A stretch of DNA of 8,037 nt, taken from contig PXBM01000141.1 of the NCBI GenBank assembly GCA_003566935.1, forward strand, positions 1-8,037. Direction: 5' to 3'. The notes under the pieces are model-generated. The model was not told the origin of the DNA, made no database searches, and saw only the letters and a list, made by a program, of their open reading frames with translations. The position numbers and the translations under genes were made by a program. Below, piece by piece: positions 1-5,004 of the stretch. The first letter of the stretch is position 1; each line of letters begins with the position of its first letter. Source of the DNA: Syntrophomonadaceae bacterium. GTDB taxonomy: Bacteria > Bacillota > Dethiobacteria > DTU022.

Positions 1-312
1 ATTGAAAGCAAAAAGCCGCTGCTCGGCAATACATTCGGGGGTTTATCGGGTCCGGCAATTATGCCTGTTGCCCTAAAAATGGTCTGGCAGGCAGCAGGTG
101 CTGTCAATATACCACTGCTAGGCATGGGCGGTATAACTTCTGCCGAGGATGCAATTCAGTTCATGCTCGCCGGTGCCAGCGCTGTTGCTTTAGGCACCGG
201 TTTATTCTATGACCCAGAGCTTCCACAGCAAGTTCAAGAAGGATTGGTCCACTATATGTCTGCGCATAAGCTTACTAATATCGGGCAGCTGGTGGGGTTA
301 GCTCGGAGATAA
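1..312 (+). CDS. pyrD: Dihydroorotate dehydrogenase, class 1B catalytic subunit (3' part)
   Basis: Oxidises dihydroorotate to orotate in de novo pyrimidine synthesis, using bound FMN. Class 1B enzymes pass electrons to NAD through a partner subunit, PyrK, which would lie outside the window if present. Only the last 103 codons and the TAA stop are visible; the reading frame is open from base 1. The visible part contains the family signature GGLSGPAI, followed by an alternating hydrophobic strand, the FMN phosphate-binding segment IPLLGMGGI, and a second phosphate-binding segment near ASAVALGTGLF. These are the last strands of the TIM barrel. One oddity is a Met directly after GGLSGPAI, where I remember Lys in several relatives; I cannot judge how rare this is. 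The pyrF Shine-Dalgarno sequence begins just after the stop, which fits one operon. Class 1B is favoured over class 2 by the motif wording and the operon context. Confidence 0.94.
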   Translation: MESKKPLLGNTFGGLSGPAIMPVALKMVWQAAGAVNIPLLGMGGITSAEDAIQFMLAGASAVALGTGLFYDPELPQQVQEGLVHYMSAHKLTNIGQLVGLARR

Positions 313-332
313 GAAGGAGGCAGATAAAAGAG

Positions 333-1028
333 ATGACGGTTAAGCCCGAACAACTAATCGTGGCTTTGGATGTGCCTGAAATGGTCAAGGCTGTTGAATT
401 GGTCAGTCAACTGGCCCCCCTGGGGGTTAGCTTTAAGATCGGGCTGGAGCTTTTTATGAATGCAGGCCCGACTTTTGTTCAAAATCTGGCAAAGGAGCAT
501 AAGGTTTTTCTTGATCTGAAATTCCATGATATTCCCAATACCGTGGCGGCAGCGGTAGAATCCGCTGCATCCCTGGGAGTATGGATGTTAAATATCCACG
601 CGTCAGGCGGCCGGGAAATGATGCTGGCTGCAAAACAAGCCCTGGAAAGCTTTGACAAAAAGCCGTACCTGCTTGCCGTTACCGTGTTGACCAGTTTAGA
701 TGATCAGCAGGTAGAAGAGACAGGCAGCCGGGTCAAGGTATCCCAAAAAGTGCCGCTGCTGGCCAGGCTGGCGGTAGAATGCGGCCTGGACGGTGTGGTC
801 TGTTCTCCCCGGGAAATCATTGCTGTGAAAGAAGCGGTGGGGCAGCCAATTATAACTGTTACCCCGGGAGTCCGACCGGCAGGAAGAGATCAGAATGATC
901 AGGCCCGTACAGGAACGCCGGCCGAGGTAATTAATGCCGGTGGTGATTTCCTGGTAGTGGGCAGACCAATTATTGCCTCTAACGATCCTGCCGGGGCGGC
1001 CCGGGAAATTCTTTTAGAGATGGGGTGA
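333..1028 (+). CDS. pyrF: Orotidine 5'-phosphate decarboxylase
   Basis: Converts OMP to UMP and CO2, the last step of de novo UMP synthesis, in the cytoplasm. At 231 residues it is the normal length for the short bacterial PyrF type. The barrel starts with LIVALDV (Asp13). Lys35 lies in FKIGLELF, and the catalytic signature DLKFHDIPNTV supplies Asp61, Lys63 and Asp66, so the expected Asp-Lys-Asp-Lys/Asp network is complete. Near the C-terminus, TPGVRP (178-182) and VVGRPI (Arg211) are the phosphate-gripping segments. The start is set by a full AAGGAGG at 314-320, about 12 bases before the ATG, which is slightly long spacing. It lies 20 bases after pyrD and 7 before pyrE and is surely co-transcribed with them. 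Nothing in it looks damaged. Confidence 0.98.
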   Translation: MTVKPEQLIVALDVPEMVKAVELVSQLAPLGVSFKIGLELFMNAGPTFVQNLAKEHKVFLDLKFHDIPNTVAAAVESAASLGVWMLNIHASGGREMMLAAKQALESFDKKPYLLAVTVLTSLDDQQVEETGSRVKVSQKVPLLARLAVECGLDGVVCSPREIIAVKEAVGQPIITVTPGVRPAGRDQNDQARTGTPAEVINAGGDFLVVGRPIIASNDPAGAAREILLEMG

Positions 1029-1031
1029 TCC
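1024..1031 (+). promoter_or_regulatory. Ribosome binding site of pyrE overlapping the pyrF stop
   Basis: GGTGATCC matches eight consecutive bases of the complement of the usual 16S rRNA 3' end (AAGGAGGTGATCC), extending beyond the usual GGAGG core, which is itself imperfect here. The pyrF stop TGA (1026-1028) lies inside it and the pyrE ATG follows four bases later. Termination at pyrF therefore occurs on the site that would recruit ribosomes to pyrE, which suggests translational coupling. The assignment assumes a standard anti-Shine-Dalgarno tail in this organism. Confidence 0.5.
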
Positions 1032-1035
1032 AGTA

Positions 1036-1614
1036 ATGAATGAAAAAAAGATAGAGCAGCTTTTGATAGCTACGGGAGTGATCATGGACGGACACTTCCT
1101 GCTTACATCTGGCCTGCACAGCAGCCGCTTTATGCAGTGTTCACAGCTGCTGCAATATCCTGAGCAGACGGAGAAAACTGCCCGGATGCTGGCAGAACCT
1201 TACCAGGAACAGGATGTAGATGTTGTAATCGGTCCGGCCATGGGCGGGGTGATCCTTGCCTATGAAACAGCCCGGGTCCTGGGATCCAGGGCGTTATATG
1301 CCGAGCCGGCAGAAGGAAAAATGGTTTTAAGGCGCGGCTTCAAGATCAAAACTGACGAAAAGGTACTGGTAGTTGAAGATGCTGTTACCACGGGAGGCTC
1401 GGTCCGCAAGGTCCTCGAACTGCTTGAAAGTATTGGTGTAACAGCCGCCGGTGTGGCAGTGATGGTAGACCGCTCGGCCGGCCGGGTCGATTTCGGTTTG
1501 CCGACGCATTCCCTTCTGCAGCTGGAGGTTCAATCATTTAGCCCGGAAGATTGTCCGTTCTGCCAGGAAGGAATCCCCTTGCAGCAGCCAAAATCTCAGG
1601 TGCCGCTGGATTGA
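1036..1614 (+). CDS. pyrE: Orotate phosphoribosyltransferase
   Basis: Joins orotate to PRPP, giving OMP and pyrophosphate, the step before PyrF. The 192-residue protein has the type I phosphoribosyltransferase fold. FLLTSGLHSSRFMQC (21-35) is the substrate hood region, VDVVIGPAMGGVILA (61-75) the central strand and loop, KMVLRRGF (95-102) the flexible basic loop, and VLVVEDAVTTGGS (110-122) the PRPP-binding motif with Glu114-Asp115. The tail has a CPFC pair (173-176) in an ECxxC-GIPL setting that I associate with clostridial and archaeal-type PyrE. The gene ends Pro-Leu-Asp-TGA. The last codons and stop overlap the left copy of a 9-base direct repeat that flanks the hairpin element starting at 1613, so the TGA stop appears to be completed by inserted DNA. 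The protein sequence seems unaffected. The start is ATG 7 bases after pyrF. Confidence 0.97.
   Translation: MNEKKIEQLLIATGVIMDGHFLLTSGLHSSRFMQCSQLLQYPEQTEKTARMLAEPYQEQDVDVVIGPAMGGVILAYETARVLGSRALYAEPAEGKMVLRRGFKIKTDEKVLVVEDAVTTGGSVRKVLELLESIGVTAAGVAVMVDRSAGRVDFGLPTHSLLQLEVQSFSPEDCPFCQEGIPLQQPKSQVPLD
1604..1612 (+). repeat. Left copy of 9-base direct repeat (probable target duplication)
   Basis: CGCTGGATT here is repeated exactly at 1726-1734, on the other side of the hairpin element. This copy encodes the last Leu-Asp of PyrE plus the first base of its stop. A perfect 9-base repeat at both edges of a hairpin element is what a target-site duplication looks like. If the element is taken to end at 1726, the duplication is 8 bases and the extra C is chance. 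Confidence 0.7.
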
Positions 1615-1726
1615 GTCAGAGTCAGGGGGAGGAGTCAGGGGGACGGGGGTTTGTCTCACGCGCTTATTTTTATGGTGGCTTTGATGCCCGTCATTGCGAT
1701 GAGACAAACCCCCGTCCCCCTGTCTC
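1613..1726. mobile_element. 114-base hairpin element, MITE/REP-like, inserted at the pyrE stop
   Basis: No gene is encoded here. The core is a perfect inverted repeat of 23 bases: 1636-1658 (CAGGGGGACGGGGG then TTTGTCTCA) against 1700-1722. After a bulged A1699 the stem continues with CGC 1659-1661 against GCG 1696-1698. Outside, GAG 1632-1634 pairs with CTC 1724-1726 across a T-T mismatch. In RNA the loop could form a second stem, 1672-1678 against 1688-1694, with two G-U pairs. The ends read GAGTCAG on the left and CTGTCTC on the right, a near-perfect terminal inversion. A 9-base direct repeat flanks it. There is no T-run after either arm, so it is not a standard intrinsic terminator, although the transcript would fold very stably. 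I infer a non-autonomous mobile element, either a MITE or a relative of REP sequences mobilised by Y1 tyrosine transposases. No transposase is present in the window. Confidence 0.75.
1619..1643 (+). repeat. Tandem 12-base repeat in the left end of the hairpin element
   Basis: GAGTCAGGGGGA occurs at 1619-1630 and again at 1632-1643, separated by one G. A shorter GAGTCA lies just before, at 1613-1618. The right end has only one counterpart, TCCCCCTGTCTC at 1715-1726, which is its inverse with one mismatch. The element is therefore lopsided, with two to three copies of the terminal motif on the left and one on the right. Replication slippage or a nested second insertion could explain this. Confidence 0.8.
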
Positions 1727-1734
1727 GCTGGATT
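1726..1734 (+). repeat. Right copy of 9-base direct repeat (probable target duplication)
   Basis: CGCTGGATT is identical to 1604-1612. It is followed by AA, so this copy reads Leu-Asp-TAA when translated in the pyrE frame. That suggests this side preserves the original pyrE terminus and stop codon. Confidence 0.7.
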
Positions 1735-1800
1735 AAATGCCGGACAGGGTTTATACTATTCTAAAGCGACCAGCATGGAAGGCAGGTATCAAACAATAAG

Positions 1801-3972
1801 ATGCAGGGACAAATATACAAACGCCTGAGTAAAGAACTGAGTATCCCTGAAGATAAAGTTGTCCAGACAGCACAGCTCCTTGATGAAGGCAACACCGTTC
1901 CCTTTGTTGCCCGTTACCGCAAAGAAATGACCGGTGGATTAAGCGACGAGGATGTTCGTTTGCTGCAGGAGAAATTGGGCCAGTATCGCAACCTGGAACA
2001 GCGCAGGGAGGAAGTAATCCGCCTGATCGATGTTCAGGAAGCTTTAACTCCCGAACTGCAAAAGCAGCTAAAGAAAGCAGCAACGGTAACCGAGCTTGAC
2101 GACCTTTACCGGCCTTTTCGGCCCAAAAAGCGGACCAGGGCTTCGGTGGCCCGTGAAAAAGGCCTTGAACCACTTGCTCTGTCTATCCTCGATGGTTCAG
2201 TAGATCCTGAAACAGATGCCGGGCAGTACCTGGATCCTGAAAAAGAACTGGTTGACAGCAAGACAGTGTTGCAGGGGGCATCCGATATTATTGCCGAAAT
2301 CATTTCAGACGATGCCGCCGTCAGGAAAAGCCTGCGCCAACTTTGCCACAGGATTGCTGCCGTAGAAGTGGCCAAGAAAAAGGACCAGGAGGTTAACACA
2401 TATAACGACTACGACGGCTACAGCGAGCCGCTGGCCAAAATAAAGCCTCACCGCGTCCTGGCCATTAACCGCGGGGTCAAGGAAAAAGTACTTGACTATA
2501 AAGTGGTAATCCCTGAAGAAAAAGTGCTGCCGGTAATCAAGGCAAAATATATCACAGGCAAAATCAATGAAGCTTGCAGCGAATATATCAGTGCTGCTGC
2601 CCAGGATAGCTTTCGCCGTTTGATTCACCCTTCCCTGGAAAAGGAAGTCTGGCTTAACCTGCTTGAAAAAGCGGTCGAGGGAGCGATGGTGGTTTTCAAG
2701 GAAAACCTGAAAAAAAGACTGCTTGTCCCCCCGTCCCGTCAGCGCCGCGTTTTGGGATGGGACCCCGGCTTTCGCACCGGTTGCAAGCTGGCTGCCGTAT
2801 CTGAAACGGGAGAACTGCTGGACACTTCGTCTGTTTTCCCCACCGCACCTCGTAATGATGAAAAAGGCGCAGCGGCAAAAGTCCTCAAGCTGCTGGAAGA
2901 ATATAATCTTGATTGCGTTGCAATCGGCAACGGGACCGCTTCACGGGAAAGCGAACTTTTCGTAGCAAAACTGATCAAAGAGCAAAAGCTGGAAGTGGAA
3001 TACACCATTGTTAATGAAGCAGGAGCTTCCGTCTATTCTGCTTCTAAAGCTGCCCAGAAAGAGTTTCCCGAACTCGATGTTGCCGAGCGCAGTGCCGTAT
3101 CAATCGCCCGCCGCCTACAGGATCCCCTGGCTGAGCTGGTCAAGATTGACCCGAAAGCGATTGGTGTTGGTCAGTATCAACATGACATGCCTGCTAAGGG
3201 ACTCGATCTGGCTTTACAAGGTACAGTGGAGGGCTGTGTTAATAGTGTAGGGGTCGATTTAAACAGTGCCTCAGCCGCCCTGCTGGCCTACGTAGCCGGA
3301 ATCAACAGCACCGTGGCGGGGCGGATAGTTGATTATCGAAACAGTAATGGATCAATTGGAGCGCGTAGTGAACTACTGGAAGTTAGCGGCCTGGGGCCAA
3401 AAGTTTTCAAACAATGTGCCGGGTTCCTGCGTCTGCCCTACAGCGATAACTACCTGGAAAGAAGTGCCGTGCACCCGGAATCTTACGAACTGGCCGGGCA
3501 GATCATGATAGAGCTGGAGCTTGAGCCGGAAAACCTGGGGCGCGATGAATTCGTCCCTGCTCTAAGCGATGGCGAGATTAAGTCCCTGGCTGAAAAACTG
3601 CAGGCCGGAGAACCAACTGTCAGGGATATTTTAGAAGAATATCGCAAGCCCGGGCGCGACCCCCGTGAAGATCTTCCGAAACCGGTATTTACCCAGTCGG
3701 TAACCGAGCTTGATGACCTAAAAACGGGGATGACCCTGATGGGAATTGTTCGCAACATCGTTGATTTTGGTGCTTTTGTTGATATAGGGGTACACCATGA
3801 CGGCCTGGTGCATATTTCCGAGATAGCAGATCGCTATATCAAGCATCCCCTGGAAGTGCTGCAGATTGAATCGGTAGTGCAGGTGAAAATCCTCTCCATC
3901 GATCGCGATCGCAACCGTATCGCCCTTTCCATCAAGCAGGCTAAACAGGCAGAAAACAGCGATACTAACTAA
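1801..3972 (+). CDS. tex: Tex family S1 RNA-binding protein (transcription accessory protein)
   Basis: A 723-residue cytoplasmic nucleic-acid-binding protein of the Tex family, the usual length. Family members bind RNA or DNA and have been linked to transcription and toxin gene expression; the precise role is unsettled. Domains in order: the helical Tex N-terminal region with TVPFVARYRKEMTGGL (32-47) and DLYRPFRPKKRTRA (101-114); the YqgF/RNase H-like domain starting at VLGWDPGFRTGCKLA (about 317-331) with VAIGNGTASRE; tandem helix-hairpin-helix segments about 490-560, including SGLGPKVFKQCAGF; and a C-terminal S1 domain about 640-714 with GIVRNIVDFGAFVDIGVHHDGLVHIS. The frame is closed upstream by a stop at 1762-1764, and the ATG at 1801 is the only start in that stretch. 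The Shine-Dalgarno is weak (AGG at 1784-1786, rather far). A TATACT at 1752-1757 could be a -10 box, but no convincing -35 accompanies it. The hairpin element separates it from pyrE. Confidence 0.97.
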   Translation: MQGQIYKRLSKELSIPEDKVVQTAQLLDEGNTVPFVARYRKEMTGGLSDEDVRLLQEKLGQYRNLEQRREEVIRLIDVQEALTPELQKQLKKAATVTELDDLYRPFRPKKRTRASVAREKGLEPLALSILDGSVDPETDAGQYLDPEKELVDSKTVLQGASDIIAEIISDDAAVRKSLRQLCHRIAAVEVAKKKDQEVNTYNDYDGYSEPLAKIKPHRVLAINRGVKEKVLDYKVVIPEEKVLPVIKAKYITGKINEACSEYISAAAQDSFRRLIHPSLEKEVWLNLLEKAVEGAMVVFKENLKKRLLVPPSRQRRVLGWDPGFRTGCKLAAVSETGELLDTSSVFPTAPRNDEKGAAAKVLKLLEEYNLDCVAIGNGTASRESELFVAKLIKEQKLEVEYTIVNEAGASVYSASKAAQKEFPELDVAERSAVSIARRLQDPLAELVKIDPKAIGVGQYQHDMPAKGLDLALQGTVEGCVNSVGVDLNSASAALLAYVAGINSTVAGRIVDYRNSNGSIGARSELLEVSGLGPKVFKQCAGFLRLPYSDNYLERSAVHPESYELAGQIMIELELEPENLGRDEFVPALSDGEIKSLAEKLQAGEPTVRDILEEYRKPGRDPREDLPKPVFTQSVTELDDLKTGMTLMGIVRNIVDFGAFVDIGVHHDGLVHISEIADRYIKHPLEVLQIESVVQVKILSIDRDRNRIALSIKQAKQAENSDTN

Positions 3973-3993
3973 TGCAATATGTCGCAGCCATAT

Positions 3994-4010
3994 TAAATTA
4001 CGGTAATTTA
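3994..4010. repeat. Perfect 17-base AT-rich palindrome in the convergent gap
   Basis: TAAATTAC-G-GTAATTTA is an exact inverted repeat with a one-base centre, 22 bases after the tex stop. A second short dyad, AATATG against CATATT (3976-3981 and 3989-3994), abuts it. Neither has a GC-rich stem or T-run, so I do not call a terminator. It could be a protein-binding site or chance in an AT-rich spacer. Confidence 0.4.
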
Positions 4011-4019
4011 CTGAAGAAA

Positions 4020-4057
4020 GTTGCCCTCGTGATAAGTTCATCCAGGTGCAACATTTT
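4020..4057 (+). terminator. Possible weak terminator downstream of tex
   Basis: GTTGCCC at 4020-4026 can pair with GG-T-GCAAC at 4045-4052 (one bulge, 18-base loop), followed by ATTTTAG. The stem is short, the loop large and the T-run only four bases, so this is a weak candidate. It is listed because the convergent gap holds nothing better for either neighbouring gene. Confidence 0.2.
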
Positions 4058-4070
4058 AGACATTCGGGTA

Positions 4071-4724
4071 TTACGCTAAAAAGAAAAAGCGCTTTTTGTA
4101 ATGCTGTCCGTTTAGGGGCCGAAGCGCAAAAATCCCAAAAATTAAGGGATATCCACCCAGCAGCATAACCTTTCGATCAGCGGGCATTACTTCCCAGAAG
4201 CCGCGGACAAAACTTTGCTTGGACCTTTCCAGGTTCGGCCTGGGCAGGGTGATCCTGGCCCGACCATACTCATCAACCATAATCATAGATTCGCTGCTGT
4301 TCTCCAGCCTGCTTTCCGCTTTACCTTCATAACCGACCCATATGTGAGTCAAGGAGATATTTTTTTGATATGGTATTTCCATCCCTTCAAGCAGGGATGC
4401 GAATAGCAGGTAGCGGGCTTTGCAGTCTCCGCTTTCTCTCTGCAGGGCCTCTTCAAGCGTGGGAAAATACCACGGCATATTATATACTTCCCAGTCAAAC
4501 TGATAGGGAATCCTTTTATAGACAAGCTGTTCGATCTCATGGGGCGCAGCTCCTTCAAGCTCAAGGGCCAGGTCACTTAATTGTATAGGCATAACCGGCG
4601 GGTTTTTCAACCTGTAAATGCTGGAAAAAAGATGAATTGGGTTGGGATAAAGAACCAGCAGGGTCCAGGCTGCTGCTACGAACAGTAATAGTAGATGTTT
4701 TTTTATAAAGTATTTTTTATCCAT
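4071..4724 (-). CDS. Membrane-anchored transglutaminase-like protein
   Basis: A 217-residue protein with a papain-like transglutaminase core between two hydrophobic segments. A short basic N-terminus (MDKKYFIKKH) leads into a membrane segment at about residues 10-26, which acts as an uncleaved anchor or signal peptide. The core shows GDCKARYLLFASLLEGMEIPYQ, where Cys101 is the likely nucleophile. LTHIWVGYE follows with His127, then MIMVDEYGR with Asp151, giving the Cys-His-Asp order of the family. A second hydrophobic stretch, VMLLGGYPLIFGIFAL (186-201), precedes a basic tail (KKRFFFLA). The topology implied is a core outside the cytoplasmic membrane with both ends inside. Members act as proteases, cross-linkers or non-catalytic modules, so the substrate is unknown. 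The start is supported by AAGAGGA (4738-4732 on the minus strand), 7 bases before ATG. It is a single gene on its strand, convergent with tex and divergent from the flavocytochrome. Confidence 0.85.
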   Translation of the reverse strand: MDKKYFIKKHLLLLFVAAAWTLLVLYPNPIHLFSSIYRLKNPPVMPIQLSDLALELEGAAPHEIEQLVYKRIPYQFDWEVYNMPWYFPTLEEALQRESGDCKARYLLFASLLEGMEIPYQKNISLTHIWVGYEGKAESRLENSSESMIMVDEYGRARITLPRPNLERSKQSFVRGFWEVMPADRKVMLLGGYPLIFGIFALRPLNGQHYKKRFFFLA

Positions 4725-4841
4725 TTTTTGATCCTCTTGTTGAGCTAAAGGCTGTAAGGAGCAGTAATCATGAGCATGGCTGTGTAATAAAGTGTTATTT
4801 CCCTCGAAAAAGCTATTTGACTAACAGGTGGGTCCTAAAGG

Positions 4842-4867
4842 CTTTTAAATCTATTATACTTTAAAAG
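4842..4867. repeat. Inverted repeat centred on the minus-strand -10 box
   Basis: CTTTTAAA (4842-4849) and TTTAAAAG (4860-4867) form a perfect 8-10-8 dyad whose spacer contains the -10 box of the transglutaminase-like gene. A regulator bound here would block that promoter, so it is a candidate operator. The AT-rich make-up means chance cannot be dismissed. Nearby, TTTGCAGGC (4872-4880) and TTTGCAAGC (4890-4898) repeat with an 18-base period over the -35 region. Confidence 0.4.
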
Positions 4868-4882
4868 AGTCTTTGCAGGCAA
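4853..4882 (-). promoter_or_regulatory. Predicted housekeeping-sigma promoter for the transglutaminase-like gene
   Basis: On the minus strand, TTGCCT (4882-4877) and a consensus TATAAT (4858-4853) are separated by 18 bases. The -35 matches TTGACA at four of six positions. Transcription would start near 4846, giving an untranslated leader of about 120 bases before the ATG at 4724. I recognise no riboswitch in that leader. The rest of the 280-base divergent region (4725-5004) must also hold the promoter for the plus-strand flavocytochrome. TTGAAA at 4944-4949 is a good -35 match, but no -10 box sits at proper distance, so I leave that promoter unassigned. Confidence 0.5.
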
Positions 4883-5004
4883 TAGCTTATTTGCAAGCTT
4901 AATATACCTTAATAGCACAATAATATGTTTTAGCACTGTTGATTTGAAATTTGTTTGTATTATCTGATCTTTTTTTATAGAATGATAAAGAAGGGGGCGA
5001 TTTA

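Noticed and set aside
1551..1736. Open frame of 61 codons running through the end of pyrE and the hairpin element
   Set aside because: It is out of frame with pyrE, starts inside it, and its second half is the inverted repeat. There is no Shine-Dalgarno site or protein-like composition.
1751..2173. 140-codon minus-strand open frame opposite the tex start
   Set aside because: It lies opposite the well-conserved Tex N-terminal domain and shows no recognisable motif. It is a shadow frame.
2726..2740. GTCCCCCCGTCCCGT inside tex, similar to the right arm of the hairpin element
   Set aside because: It encodes the ordinary Tex stretch LVPPSRQRR just before the YqgF-like domain, has no inverted partner or direct repeats around it, and is most likely chance.
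4084..4097. Perfect palindrome AAAAAGCGCTTTTT near the end of the minus-strand gene, considered as a terminator
   Set aside because: It has no loop, lies inside the coding sequence (Lys-Lys-Arg-Phe-Phe tail) and upstream of the stop. The symmetry follows from Lys and Phe codons.
4725..4846. Leader of the minus-strand gene considered as a riboswitch or T-box
   Set aside because: I found no conserved aptamer motif, T-box sequence or terminator hairpin. Only a direct repeat of CTAAAGGCT 90 bases apart is visible.
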